Positions 1-8,849 of a stretch of 64,000 nucleotides of DNA are shown here, in pieces. The position numbers and the translations under genes are program-made. Below the pieces are notes generated by a model that had not been told where the DNA came from, did no database searches, and was given only the letters and a program-made list of their open reading frames with translations. Location: positions 1 to 64,000 of the forward strand of contig CALEYL010000077.1 of assembly GCA_937926205.1 (NCBI GenBank), read 5' to 3'. The stretch comes from an uncultured Saprospiraceae bacterium. Lineage in GTDB: Bacteria; Bacteroidota; Bacteroidia; Chitinophagales; Saprospiraceae. The stretch's first letter is position 1. Each line of letters starts with the position of its first letter.

Positions 1-44
1 TTACATATCAAAAAAATCTGAACATTTCTTTGGATTAACCATAG

Positions 45-80
45 AAAACGCAGATTACGCAGATTACACAGATGCCACGG
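45..80. repeat. short degenerate direct repeat
   Basis: The segment repeats the words cgcagatta and gcagattacacagat. No coding potential was seen in the first 299 bases apart from an implausible extension of the following gene. Such short degenerate repeats recur in intergenic DNA throughout this window. Confidence 0.4.
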
Positions 81-299
81 ATTGCTGTACTTGATTCCTA
101 AAAACCCTGACCCCCTTCAAGGTTCCAGACAGATGTGAGCTCCGCCCCGCGTGTCCTGTTACCCGCGCTCCTGCCCGGATTAACAGCAATGAAACACCCT
201 GAATTCAAAGCTCTACCGCGTCTCTTCAAATTACCAAAAAACACTATCTTAGCCGCTCACGCGGAAACGCCGTCCCGCGTGTTACCACAGCACCAACAA

Positions 300-1904
300 A
301 TGAGCGCCGACAAAAAGACCATACACATTTTCATTGCCTACTCGCAAAAAGACCGGGCCTATCTGGACGATTTGCGCACCCACGCTGCGCCGCTGTTGCA
401 TGGCGGCAATGTCAGCATTTGGTTCGACGGTGAAATACACGCCGGCGAGGTGTGGGACGCAGAAATCAAAGCCAGCCTCCACGCGGCCGACATCATCCTC
501 ATGCTTTTGAGTTCGCATTCCTTAGCTTCCGATTATTTTTACAAACAGGAAGTAAAAGAAGCGCTGGAACGGCACGAAGCCGGCAAAGCCCGGGTCGTGC
601 CTGTGGTGCTCTCCGCCTGCCTCTGGCAAAAAACGCCCTTAGCCAATTTGCAGGGTTTGCCGAAAGGCATGACCCCCATCAATTCCTGGCCCAACCGCGA
701 CGATGCCTGGAATGCCGTTTTGCTGGGCGTGAGCGACCTGATTGACGAAATCGAAAACGAGCGGAAAGGGCAGACAAGTCCAACACCCAAAACGCCATCC
801 GCCAGAGACGGTAACAACCTGAAACCTGCTGATGCGCCTAAAGCACCCGGCCCGGCCGAAGCCCACGCCTGGGAATTCACCACCGATACCGATACCCCCA
901 CGGCCTATAAAAAATTTCTCGATCGTTTCCCCAACGGCTTCTATGCGGCAACTGCCCGGGAGCGCGCAGATGACTTCGACGCCGAAAATACGGCCTGGGA
1001 GTTTGCATCCGATACAGGTACAGAAAAAGCCATTCAAAAGTACTTAGACAAATACCCGACAGGCCTTCACGCCGCCGAAGCGCAGGAGAAAATAGCGGCT
1101 TTTGAACGGGAGAGGAAAGAAGCCGAGCATAAAAAAAGAATTGTCGAGCGCCGCCGCGTAGACCCTTTCTACGACCTGATGATCCTCATCAAAGGCGGTA
1201 CGTTTGAAATGGGTGACACTTTTGGGGAAGGAAATGATTCCGAAAAACCAGTACATACTGTCACCCTTTCTGATTATTGGCTGTGCAAATACCCGGTGAC
1301 GCAGGGGCTTTGGAAAGCGATCATGGGCGAAAACACCAACCCATCAAGATTCAAAGGTGACGATATGCTGCCTGCGGAAAATATTTCCTGGGAAGAAGCC
1401 CAGGAATTTATTGAAGCCTTGAACAAAAAAACCGGCGACCAATACCGCCTGCCTACAGAAGCAGAGTGGGAATATGCGGCAAGAGAAGGCGGAAAAAAAG
1501 TTCGTTTTGGTAACGGGAAAGACATTGCTAACCCACTTGAAATGAATTTTGATGCCACTAAAAATTACAAGCAGCCTTATTCCATTGTTGGCGAATACCG
1601 AAAAAAGACAACCCCGGTCAATCAATTTAAACCCAACGCATTGGAGTTGTACGACATGGCGGGCAATGTATGGGACTGGTGTGCCGATTGGTTCGCTAAG
1701 GATTACTACCAGCAATGCCAGGCACAGGGAACTGTGTTGAATCCGCAAGGGCCTGAAGAAGGCGTCCTCCGCGTGCTTCGCGGCGGCAGCTGGGACGGCG
1801 ATCCGCGGTACTGCCGCGCCGCTTATCGCGGCAGCAACGGGCCGACGGTTCGCTACAGCGACATTGGCTTTCGCCTGGCTTTGTCCTTTCAGGGAGGTGG
1901 TTAG
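300..1904 (+). CDS. TIR domain - linker repeats - formylglycine-generating-enzyme-like (FGE/SUMF1) protein
   Basis: A 534-residue protein with no signal peptide, so probably cytoplasmic. Residues 7-150 form a TIR domain (IHIFIAYSQKDRAY at the start; SDYFYKQEVKEAL carries the likely catalytic Glu at about 84). Residues 189-275 contain two copies of a motif of the form AWEF..DT.T....K.LD..P.G..AA.A. Residues 288-534 are an FGE/C-type-lectin fold with the family marks GGTFEMGD, YPVTQGLWKAIMG, RLPTEAEWEYAAR, DMAGNVWDWC and RGGSW. The reading frame is open from 135, but the ATG at 300 begins directly before the TIR fold and is preferred. Known family behaviour: TIR domains cleave NAD or signal, while the FGE fold in such fusions is thought to sense ligands rather than oxidise sulfatases. 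The C-terminal 30 residues look diversified. The effector-plus-sensor reading is inference. Confidence 0.85.
   Translation: MSADKKTIHIFIAYSQKDRAYLDDLRTHAAPLLHGGNVSIWFDGEIHAGEVWDAEIKASLHAADIILMLLSSHSLASDYFYKQEVKEALERHEAGKARVVPVVLSACLWQKTPLANLQGLPKGMTPINSWPNRDDAWNAVLLGVSDLIDEIENERKGQTSPTPKTPSARDGNNLKPADAPKAPGPAEAHAWEFTTDTDTPTAYKKFLDRFPNGFYAATARERADDFDAENTAWEFASDTGTEKAIQKYLDKYPTGLHAAEAQEKIAAFERERKEAEHKKRIVERRRVDPFYDLMILIKGGTFEMGDTFGEGNDSEKPVHTVTLSDYWLCKYPVTQGLWKAIMGENTNPSRFKGDDMLPAENISWEEAQEFIEALNKKTGDQYRLPTEAEWEYAAREGGKKVRFGNGKDIANPLEMNFDATKNYKQPYSIVGEYRKKTTPVNQFKPNALELYDMAGNVWDWCADWFAKDYYQQCQAQGTVLNPQGPEEGVLRVLRGGSWDGDPRYCRAAYRGSNGPTVRYSDIGFRLALSFQGGG
1791..1874 (+). other. candidate diversity-generating retroelement variable region
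   Basis: The segment encodes residues 498-525 of the TIR-FGE protein, between the invariant RGGSW and IGFR motifs. Codons at residues 499, 500, 501, 504, 509, 511, 512, 513, 517, 519, 520 and 521 are all NNC or NNT. They sit where retroelement templates of FGE-fold targets usually carry AAC or AAT codons, while W, P, C, R, A and I positions are fixed. This is the expected footprint of adenine-specific mutagenic retrohoming. No reverse transcriptase or template repeat was found in the window, so the cassette would have to act from elsewhere. The assignment rests on pattern alone. Confidence 0.55.
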
Positions 1905-2178
1905 CTTTTCCGGTCTTTCCCGTGAGCAAAAAGGGGAGCGAAGCCTGGCGGCAACGCTGCGAGAAGGGTGGAGGGACGACACCCTGATGCAGTGTTGGAG
2001 CCAGGCGGAGCAGCGGCAAGTAGAAAGGCGGTGCATGATATTGCAAATTTCCAGTACTGCAGTTTCAAAGCCTTCCATCTTTTATACGCCTTCATTTGTC
2101 ATAACCCGGTTATAGAAACCCCAACACTACCCGTGCATTGGCTTTATATATGGGGCCGCCTCTGAGAATAGGTGACTC
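1905..2178. other. non-coding stretch after the TIR-FGE gene
   Basis: No convincing gene. It holds a G-rich tract at about 1930-2020 and a small hairpin (AGGGTG at 1965-1970 pairing with CACCCT at 1980-1985). Retroelement variable regions are often followed by a GC-rich tract and hairpin, so this may be part of such a target site, but that is inference. Confidence 0.35.
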
Positions 2179-2387
2179 CGACCTCGGCGAGGTCGCCCGT
2201 TTGTAGCACGGGTGATATTAGGTGCACCAATCGACCTCGGCGAGGTCGTACGATTCTTATGTCGTTGACCATGAGGATGAGGTTTTTCCTGGCCCTATTT
2301 TGATACAAACATACGACCTCGCCGAGGTCGGAGGGGTTTAACAATTGGCCTCTGTGAGGCTACAAACGGTTGACCTCTCTGAGGTCG
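2179..2387. repeat. cluster of five REP-like palindromes
   Basis: Perfect 17-bp palindromes of the type CGACCTCGGCGAGGTCG lie at 2179-2195 and 2232-2248, with CGACCTCGCCGAGGTCG at 2314-2330. Weaker relatives are at 2348-2360 (GGCCTCTGTGAGGC) and 2371-2387 (TGACCTCTCTGAGGTCG). Most are next to a TTTGTA or TACAAAC word, so the unit is palindrome plus this tag. Open frames crossing the cluster are products of the palindromes and not genes. Confidence 0.8.
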
Positions 2388-2465
2388 GGATTGTAGGGCA
2401 CGCTAATTATCAAGAAAAACTTGTGTATAAACCGTAGCTCGCCAACCATACAGGAGGGCAGGCAG

Positions 2466-2690
2466 GAATCGTCAATAAATTTACTTTCATTGATGAATGA
2501 TGATTGATGAGATAAAATTGTTGATGTGGGAATCCTGCTGCCTCGTTGAATTCGTATTCCCACATCAACAATTATCAATCATGTAATCATCAATTGTCAA
2601 TAAGCCTTTGTTTTTAGTGATGAATGCTGATTGATGAAATATGATATTTGATGTGGGAATCCTGCTGCCTCGTTGAATTCGCATTCTACG
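2466..2690. repeat. partial copies of the 126-bp tandem repeat, left block
   Basis: One part-copy and one full copy of the repeat that forms the large array at 3571-4560. The constant core CTGCTGCCTCGTTGAATTCG occurs near 2535 and 2662. The block breaks off at about 2690, just before the HNH module. From there to 2854 nothing was recognised. Confidence 0.8.
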
Positions 2691-2854
2691 CCCGTTTGCG
2701 AAACTTCCAAAAGTTTCGTAAACGTTCCCGACCCGCCTGCCGTTGGAATGAGCGCTGCAGCGAGCCTGTAGCGGAAATGATGGCTGTAGACGGGAAAGAG
2801 AGCCAGGAAAGAAGTAACGTTTATAAAGGAACAGAGCAGGGTTACAAACCTTTA

Positions 2855-3262
2855 TTAAAACAATCCCAGACGTACCAACTCTTTTCGCTCAATGATTTGA
2901 TCCGGGTGATTGAATTCCAGTAATTTGATGGTTGCCCGGCCAATATTGGTCCTGGCTTGAATTTCTCCCTCTACAACTTCAAAATGATCTGGCCAATGAT
3001 CTTTTCTTGGGTGGAAAAGCCGGATAACAGGGCCATCTTTTTCCAAAATAGAACTCAGGTTAGGGCCCTTTTTCCAATTACAAATGGAGCAAGCGTAAGC
3101 TAAATTATCAGGATGGGTTGCGCCACCGTGCTGCAATGCTATAATGTGTTCGTAATGAAAGCGATAATGCGCGTAGGTTTCAGGAGTTCGGCAATATTCG
3201 CAGCGGTACAGTGCACGTTCTGCCACAAGTTTTTTGACCGAATCTGAAATATAATAACTCAT
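2855..3262 (-). CDS. HNH endonuclease
   Basis: A 135-residue protein with a compact HNH nuclease fold. Two CxxC knuckles (C21/C24 and C58/C61) probably bind structural zinc. The ββα-metal core follows the pattern EH (38-39), H45, PDN (51-53) and CSICN (58-62), with N62 as the last catalytic-site residue. Stand-alone HNH proteins of this size are found as homing-type nucleases, restriction components or toxins; nothing here decides between these. Its start overlaps the end of the upstream small gene by four bases (ATGA), so the two are translationally coupled. The pair is flanked on both sides by copies of the same 126-bp repeat. Confidence 0.85.
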   Translation of the reverse strand: MSYYISDSVKKLVAERALYRCEYCRTPETYAHYRFHYEHIIALQHGGATHPDNLAYACSICNWKKGPNLSSILEKDGPVIRLFHPRKDHWPDHFEVVEGEIQARTNIGRATIKLLEFNHPDQIIERKELVRLGLF

Positions 3263-3504
3263 GCAGCAGATAGCCTTTGCCGGGCATGTATTTTAGCCAG
3301 CCGCACAATACGCTCAACGACCAGATAACGTTCCATCTCTTCTTTTTCCAAATCAGTCAGGCTACTTTCTTTGTGCTTCCATTGAAGTTCATCCATCCGC
3401 TGCTGCGCACCCAATGAAGCATGGTAAGCCAGCACTTTTTCGGGATCCATAGCGGCTAAGAAAGCTGCTAATTCATCAAAGACGTTTATTTCTGGAGAAA
3501 CCAT
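3259..3504 (-). CDS. small helical protein coupled to the HNH nuclease
   Basis: An 81-residue charged, probably all-helical protein without a domain I can name. It lies immediately upstream of the HNH gene and overlaps it by four bases, an arrangement typical of two-gene modules in which the first product partners or restrains the second. An antitoxin or accessory role is therefore a guess from context only. There is no signal peptide or membrane segment. Confidence 0.6.
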   Translation of the reverse strand: MVSPEINVFDELAAFLAAMDPEKVLAYHASLGAQQRMDELQWKHKESSLTDLEKEEMERYLVVERIVRLAKIHARQRLSAA

Positions 3505-3570
3505 GGCGATTAATTTTGTATTGCCTGCTTACAAATATACGGAGACCAGAATGAAAAATGCCACCCCTAC

Positions 3571-4560
3571 TTCAAATAATGCCGGCGATCATCAATAATT
3601 CCTTTTCATGGATGAATGACAAATGCTGGAATATCATTTTTGGTGGAAGAGGCCCGCTGCCTCGTTGAATTCGTCTTCCCACATCAACAATCATAAATCA
3701 TGTAATCATCAATTGTCAATAAGCCTTTGTTTTTAGTGATGAATGCTGATTGATGAAATATGATATTTGATGTGGGAATCCTGCTGCCTCGTTGAATTCG
3801 TCTTCCCACATCAACAATCATAAATCATGTAATCATCAATTGTCAATAAGCCTTTGTTTTTAGTGATGAATGCTGATTGATGAAATATGATATTTGATGT
3901 GGGAATCCTGCTGCCTCGTTGAATTCGTATTCCCACATCATCAATCATCATTCATGTAATCGTCAATCATCAATAAATTATGTTTTCATTGATGAATGCT
4001 GATTGATGAGATAAAATTTTTGATGTGTGGAGTCTGCTGCCTCGTTGAATTCGTCTTCCCACATCATCAATCATCATTCATGTAATCGTCAATCATCAAT
4101 AAATTATGTTTTCATTGATGAATGCTGATTGATGAGATAAAATTTTTGATGTGTGGAGTCTGCTGCCTCGTTGAATTCGTCTTCCCACATCATCAATCAT
4201 CATTCATGTAATCGTCAATCATCAATAAATTATGTTTTCATTGATGAATGCTGATTGATGAGATAAAATTTTTGATGTGTGGAGTCTGCTGCCTCGTTGA
4301 ATTCGTCTTCCCACATCAACAATCATCATTCATGTAATCGTCAATCATCAATAAATTATGTTTTCATTGATGAATGCTGATTGATGAGATAAAATTTTTG
4401 ATGTGTGGAGTCTGCTGCCTCGTTGAATTCGTCTTCCCACATCAACAATCATCATTCATGTAATCGTCAATCATCAATAAATTATGGTTTCATTGATGAA
4501 TGATCATTGATGAGATCTAATTTTTGATGTGTGGAGTCTGCTGCCTCGTTGAATTCGTAT
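3571..4560. repeat. 126-bp tandem repeat array, right block
   Basis: The core CTGCTGCCTCGTTGAATTCG recurs near 3656 (diverged), 3781, 3908, 4034, 4160, 4286, 4412 and 4538, giving steps of 127, 126, 126, 126, 126, 126 and 126 bases. The core is flanked by an inverted repeat (GATGTGGGAAT before, ATTCCCACATC after; some units carry GATGTGTGGAGT instead). Two sub-types exist, one with aagcctttgtttttag and one with aaattatgttttcatt. The four units from 4034 are nearly identical, suggesting recent expansion. Units contain no open frame and do not alternate with unique spacers, so this is not a CRISPR. The array ends about 30 bases before the next start codon. Confidence 0.92.
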
Positions 4561-4591
4561 CTTTACCCCTCAGATCACAAACTCTTCCTCC

Positions 4592-6904
4592 ATGAAGCGA
4601 TTCAAGCTCCCCCTGCGCCTGCGCCACAACCTGCGCCACGCCAGCATCGCCGCCTTTTTTATGGCCCTGCTGCTGGCGCCGGGCCGCCTTTCTCCGGCTG
4701 CCTGCGACCCATCCCGGGCATTTTACGGCTACAGCTTTCTGAGTGCCGACGTGATCGCCATTGCGGCAGAAGCAGCGCCGTTTTTATTGCCGTTCAACAA
4801 CATCGAGCAGTATTACCAGGGACCGCAAAAGGCGCAGGCCAACGACAACATCAAGGAATGGCAGGAGCGCTTTTGCATGCGGGCCAGCTCCGCCGACATC
4901 TATTACCTCGTGTACGATGCGCCGGAATACGAGTTGGAAAACCTCCGTGCGGCCATCGTGGAGCGCTCTTCGCTCAGCTCCTTCGCACCCGAATTGCTGC
5001 AAAACACCTTTGCCCGCTACCTCCACCGCTACAAATGCACCGAAACCATTGACTACCTCCTTTACGCTAAAAAATGCGAACCCTACGCCCTCAAACCGGA
5101 AGGCTGGAAAGAACAAATCCGCACCACCAACGCCATGAACCGCCTCATCAAAGAGGGCAAAGAAGCCTTCATGCGCACCAAATCAGATTACATCCGCCTG
5201 CGCTACGCTTACCAGATCATCCGCCTGGCGCATTACCTCAAAGACTACGAACAAACCCTGGAGCTCTTCGATTTCCTGATGCCCAAAATCGACCACGACC
5301 CCAGCATTGTGGAATACTGGATACTTGGACACAAAGCCGGCGCCTTGATTTCACTGGGCCACAATGTGGAAGCGTCTTACCTGTATGCCAAAGTTTTCGA
5401 CCGCTGCCCCGGCAAGCGCGAGTCGGCATACCGCAGCTTTCGCATCAAAACCGACGAAGAGTGGCAAGCCTGCATGCTGCTTTGCCAAAACGACCGCGAG
5501 CGCGCCGCCCTTTATGCCCTGCGCGCTTCGGGTGAAGAAGCGCGCCTGCTGGAAGAAATGCAGCGCATCTATGACCTCTACCCAGAAAGCGAACACCTGA
5601 ACGCCCTGCTCATCCGGGAAGTCATCCGCCTGGAACGTGACCTGCTGGGTGCTGATTTCAACAAGAACAGCGAAAAAAACCGCCGCTATTTTGGCATTCC
5701 GCGCAAAGACGCCGACAAACGCGTCATCCGCTTGCAGGCTTTTGTGCGGCAGGTGCTGAAAGATGGAAAGGCGCCGCGAATGGACATCTGGAAACTGGCT
5801 GAAGGCTATCTGGAGCTCTTAGCCGGCGATTTTTATTTTGCTGCGAAGACTTTTAAAGCGGCTTCAAACCTGGTAGAAAGCGATACCCTGAAGTCGCAAC
5901 TCGAAGTTTTTCAATCCGTTCTGTCGATTTTGGCAACAGATACTTTAACCAATGAGGTGGAAAGAAGCTTCGCCGCGTTAAAAAGCAAAGAAATCTACCG
6001 CCTGAACAAGGATTTTCCCCGCTTTTTGCAGGATCGCCTCGCCCACCTCTACAGCGTCAACCGCCAGGAGGGGAAAGCCTTTTTACAGCGCTATCCTTTT
6101 TCCTACCTCAGACTCAATCCCCGCGAAGAGCTCATCGACAACCTGCTGATGGCCGTTCGTCAAGGGGCCAACAACCGCCTGGAACTTGCCATGTTTGAAA
6201 AGGAAGACGGCACTACCATCGAAAATGACCTGCTTGAATTGAAAGCGACGATGCTTTTAGGTGAATTCCGGCTGGAAGCTGCGCTCGAAACACTGAAAGA
6301 AATCAACCGGGAAGAATGGGACAGCTACGGCATGTTTTACCCTTATGTCGATCGCATTCGGGATTGTGTGCATTGCCGGGTGCTGGACTCCATCGGCACG
6401 CGTTACAACAAAGGCAAACTCATCGAAGACCTGCTCGATCTGGAATATCGGGCTAAGTCGGAAACGAACGCAGACCTTGCTGCCAAGCGTTTTTACCGCA
6501 TTGGTGTAGGGCTCTATAACATGACTTATTTTGGATACAGCTGGAAAGCAGCCGATTATTACCGCAGTGGCGCCAGTATGCAAAAGCGGTACCTGAAAGA
6601 CGGTGATAACGTGACGCCACACTACCTGTTTCCGTACGGCAACAAGGAGGTGCTGGACTGCTCCCGTGCGCAGTTCTATTTTGAAAAAGCGCGCATCCTG
6701 GCCGAAGACCCCGAATTGGCTGCTCGAGCCGCTTTCATGGAGGCCAAATGCGAGCAAAATGAATATTTCGTGAAATCTGCTGCCGGGAATTTCAAGCGCA
6801 CCTACTTCTATTTCAATATTTTGAAGGAAAATTACTCGAATACGAAGTTCTACGCCCGGGCAATCCGGGAATGCAAGTATTTTAAGACTTATGCGAGTAA
6901 GTAG
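4592..6904 (+). CDS. secreted TPR-like helical repeat protein
   Basis: A 770-residue protein starting with a signal peptide (basic MKRFKLPLRLRHNLRH, then a hydrophobic stretch ending near SPAAC). The rest is helical, with many motifs of TPR type, for example residues 190-330 (Y.LRYAYQIIRLAHYLKDYEQTL) and 400-470. Cysteines are sparse and no catalytic motif was recognised. Proteins of this architecture occur widely in Bacteroidota as unnamed exported proteins; a scaffold or envelope role is a guess. The 126-bp repeat array ends directly before the gene, so its promoter must lie in or overlap the last repeat unit; a -7-like TATCTTTA is seen at 4558-4565. Confidence 0.7.
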   Translation: MKRFKLPLRLRHNLRHASIAAFFMALLLAPGRLSPAACDPSRAFYGYSFLSADVIAIAAEAAPFLLPFNNIEQYYQGPQKAQANDNIKEWQERFCMRASSADIYYLVYDAPEYELENLRAAIVERSSLSSFAPELLQNTFARYLHRYKCTETIDYLLYAKKCEPYALKPEGWKEQIRTTNAMNRLIKEGKEAFMRTKSDYIRLRYAYQIIRLAHYLKDYEQTLELFDFLMPKIDHDPSIVEYWILGHKAGALISLGHNVEASYLYAKVFDRCPGKRESAYRSFRIKTDEEWQACMLLCQNDRERAALYALRASGEEARLLEEMQRIYDLYPESEHLNALLIREVIRLERDLLGADFNKNSEKNRRYFGIPRKDADKRVIRLQAFVRQVLKDGKAPRMDIWKLAEGYLELLAGDFYFAAKTFKAASNLVESDTLKSQLEVFQSVLSILATDTLTNEVERSFAALKSKEIYRLNKDFPRFLQDRLAHLYSVNRQEGKAFLQRYPFSYLRLNPREELIDNLLMAVRQGANNRLELAMFEKEDGTTIENDLLELKATMLLGEFRLEAALETLKEINREEWDSYGMFYPYVDRIRDCVHCRVLDSIGTRYNKGKLIEDLLDLEYRAKSETNADLAAKRFYRIGVGLYNMTYFGYSWKAADYYRSGASMQKRYLKDGDNVTPHYLFPYGNKEVLDCSRAQFYFEKARILAEDPELAARAAFMEAKCEQNEYFVKSAAGNFKRTYFYFNILKENYSNTKFYARAIRECKYFKTYASK

Positions 6905-6950
6905 TTAGATGTCAGACGCTAGATTTCAGATAATAGATTTTAGATGTTAG
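6903..6950. repeat. degenerate TTAGA-type direct repeat
   Basis: Multiple close copies of the words agatgttaga, agacgctaga and agattttaga. A second cluster of the same family is found at 41929-41977. It has no coding capacity and resembles low-complexity intergenic repeats common in Bacteroidota. Confidence 0.55.
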
Positions 6951-7115
6951 ACGCCGTTGTATTGGCGAGAAACAGGATGGTCTTTTCAGAGAAGATACAA
7001 TTCTAGAGACTAATTAGAGTCTGTCCATTTAGTCTGTGTCTGAGCTTTACATGCCTGCCCTCCGGTAGGCGGCAGGCCGGTAGGCGGGGAGTTCGAGAAC
7101 AAGGCTTGCGAAGGC

Positions 7116-7163
7116 CCGTTTCGACTCCGCTCAACGGTCGTTCGTTGAGCGGAGTCGAAACGG
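7116..7163. terminator. long perfect inverted repeat between convergent genes
   Basis: Arms of 21 bases (7116-7136 and 7143-7163) match perfectly around a six-base loop; the arm contains TTTCGACTCCGCTCAACG. The element lies between the TPR gene and the convergent dnaN gene and could end transcription from both sides, although it lacks a T-run. The same arm sequence is a common dispersed palindrome in Bacteroidota. The rest of 6951-7222 holds a second GC-rich repeat near 7048-7090 (cctgcc..ccggtaggc) and no gene. Confidence 0.55.
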
Positions 7164-7222
7164 AATGACCGTTTTTTGGGCCGAACATAACGCAGCTATC
7201 GGATCCTAAAGTAAGGCAAACA

Positions 7223-8338
7223 TTAATTGCTTAGCATAACAGGCATAACCAGCATCAAAATCTCCTCGCCGGGCGTCTCTTCACCTGGCAAAAGAATGCC
7301 TGCCCTTGTAGAAGAAGACAATTCCAGTTTGATGTCATCCGACTCCAGTACGCCCAGCATTTCCACCAAAAATTTGGCATTAAACCCGATGGTCATCGGG
7401 CCGCCTTCGTAGGTGCAGGGCAGCACTTCCGTGGCTTCGTTCGAGAAGTCGATGTCCTGTGCCGACACCGTCAGGTTGCCTTCCGTAATGTTCAGGATGA
7501 CCTGGTTGGTTGTTTTATTGGCATAAATGGCGATGCGCTTCAGAGAGTTTTGGAAATCCATACGTGGCAGGGTCAGCAGATTGGGGTTGTCTACAGGAAT
7601 GACAGCGTTGTAGTCCGGGTAGCGCGCATCGATCAGCCTGCAAATGATTTGCGTGGAACCGAAGGAGAAAAACGCATTGGCTTTGTTGAACGCTAATTTC
7701 ACTTCTTCACCCGAAGGCAGCGCGTTTTTGAGCAAATTCAGCGCTTTTTTGGGTGCGATGAACGTAGTGGAAACTTCGCTGGTCACATCCGAAAAAGTAA
7801 ATTTCACCAATTTGTGGGCGTCGGTGGCCACCATGACCAGCTTATTGAAATCGACCTGAAAATAAACGCCGGTCATAGCCGGACGCAATTCGTCGCTGCT
7901 GGTAGCGAATATGGTTTTGTTGACCCCCTTGATGAGCAGGGCTGAAGGCAGGCTCATGGTATCCACGGCATCCGGTTCCGGAATGCGGGGAAAATCCTGT
8001 CCGTTTTCGCCGGCAAGGCGGTATTTGCCATAAGCCGAAGTAATTTCGATGCCGAAATTTTCATCGTTTACCGTAAACGTGATGGGCTGCTGGGGCAAAG
8101 CTTTCAGCGTCTCAGAAAGAATTTTGGCCGGAACGGCTACCATTCCGTCAGAATCAGACATCACTTCCAGTTCCGTCGTAATGGACGTTTCCAGATCGGT
8201 AGCTGTGATGGTTAGCTTATTGTTAGATATGGAAAAAAGGAAATCTTCGAGTATGGGCAGAACGGGGTTGGAATTGATCACGCCTCCTGCAATCTGCAAC
8301 TGCTTGAGCAATTCGGAAGAAGAAATGCTGAACTTCAT
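7223..8338 (-). CDS. dnaN: DNA polymerase III subunit beta (sliding clamp)
   Basis: A 371-residue protein colinear with DnaN over its full length. The N-terminus MKFSISSSELLKQLQ and the middle segment AGENGQDFPRIPEP are characteristic, and the C-terminus LVMPVML matches the MPV(R/M)L end of beta clamps that forms part of the partner-binding pocket. It would form the ring-shaped homodimer that tethers the replicative polymerase to DNA. It stands alone here, away from dnaA and recF, as is usual in Bacteroidota. The upstream region is shared with a probable small RNA transcribed the opposite way. Confidence 0.97.
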   Translation of the reverse strand: MKFSISSSELLKQLQIAGGVINSNPVLPILEDFLFSISNNKLTITATDLETSITTELEVMSDSDGMVAVPAKILSETLKALPQQPITFTVNDENFGIEITSAYGKYRLAGENGQDFPRIPEPDAVDTMSLPSALLIKGVNKTIFATSSDELRPAMTGVYFQVDFNKLVMVATDAHKLVKFTFSDVTSEVSTTFIAPKKALNLLKNALPSGEEVKLAFNKANAFFSFGSTQIICRLIDARYPDYNAVIPVDNPNLLTLPRMDFQNSLKRIAIYANKTTNQVILNITEGNLTVSAQDIDFSNEATEVLPCTYEGGPMTIGFNAKFLVEMLGVLESDDIKLELSSSTRAGILLPGEETPGEEILMLVMPVMLSN

Positions 8339-8484
8339 AGTATTATCGGATTAACCTGTTTGGCAGGGATTGATGTAAACCACAAAATTACTGTTTCCGG
8401 TGCATTTTTTACCATAAAAAATCCACACGATGTGGATAAGTAGGGCCAAAATGCAAAGTATATTAGATTTTTTCATCTTAGCTA

Positions 8485-8515
8485 TTGAGTTTTGATCAAT
8501 AAGGTATTACTTTTG
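8485..8515 (+). promoter_or_regulatory. Bacteroidota-type promoter for a small RNA
   Basis: TTG at 8485-8487, a 20-base spacer and TACTTTTG at 8508-8515 fit the Bacteroidota consensus of TTG and TAnnTTTG. No protein gene follows on this strand for over 2 kb; a strong terminator does, 218 bases further on. Confidence 0.65.
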
Positions 8516-8520
8516 TAGTC

Positions 8521-8769
8521 AGATTGTGAAAGCAGCCAATTGGCAGTTTTCGCGCATCTTGAATAAAACAGAGTGAGCTTGTTCGTTCAAACATTAAAGT
8601 CACACACACCTTTCATTTTCCCCTGGATACGCTCAAACCGATTTCCTGAACGCACAATCATTACCGTCAAGATACTTTTTTGGTAAAGTTTTTCTTCAGC
8701 TTTACCCCCTTTTGAAGTTGGATTTTTTCGAGCAGCCTGGCGCCATTTGTGCCGAGGCTGTTTTTTTTT
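8521..8769 (+). ncRNA. candidate small RNA of about 245 nt
   Basis: The interval begins about six bases after a good -7 box and ends at a strong intrinsic terminator. No open frame of useful length exists on the plus strand. A second hairpin is seen near 8681-8706 (ggtaaag pairing with ctttacc). The neighbours are dnaN and a LytTR regulator, both on the other strand, so the transcript would be independent. A 6S-like RNA is possible because of the size and solitary location, but no diagnostic secondary structure was established. Confidence concerns the existence of a transcript more than its identity. Confidence 0.45.
8733..8769 (+). terminator. intrinsic terminator
   Basis: CAGCCTGGC at 8733-8741 pairs with GCC and AGGCTG at 8751-8760 and is followed by nine T residues (8761-8769). 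It is oriented to end a plus-strand transcript. Confidence 0.75.
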
Positions 8770-8849
8770 GAGCCCTGGATCGGCGGAAATTTATGGCCTA
8801 TGAATTCAACTTTTCCGGCTTTAACACCCAGAACCTAACGGAATGCACC

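Noticed and set aside
1344..2078. Long minus-strand frame over the end of the TIR-FGE gene
   Set aside because: It is the antisense shadow of a well-supported FGE domain on the plus strand.
1968..2165. Retroelement accessory (Avd-like) gene after the variable region
   Set aside because: The 65-codon frame has no helical-bundle pattern of accessory variability proteins and no start near the expected place.
2144..2344. Minus-strand 66-codon frame across the palindromes
   Set aside because: It is made up of the palindromic repeats, whose symmetry produces open frames on both strands; no protein features.
3571..4560. CRISPR array
   Set aside because: The repeated unit is 126 bases, contiguous and nearly identical throughout; there are no unique spacers, no repeat of 25-40 bases between them, and no cas genes.
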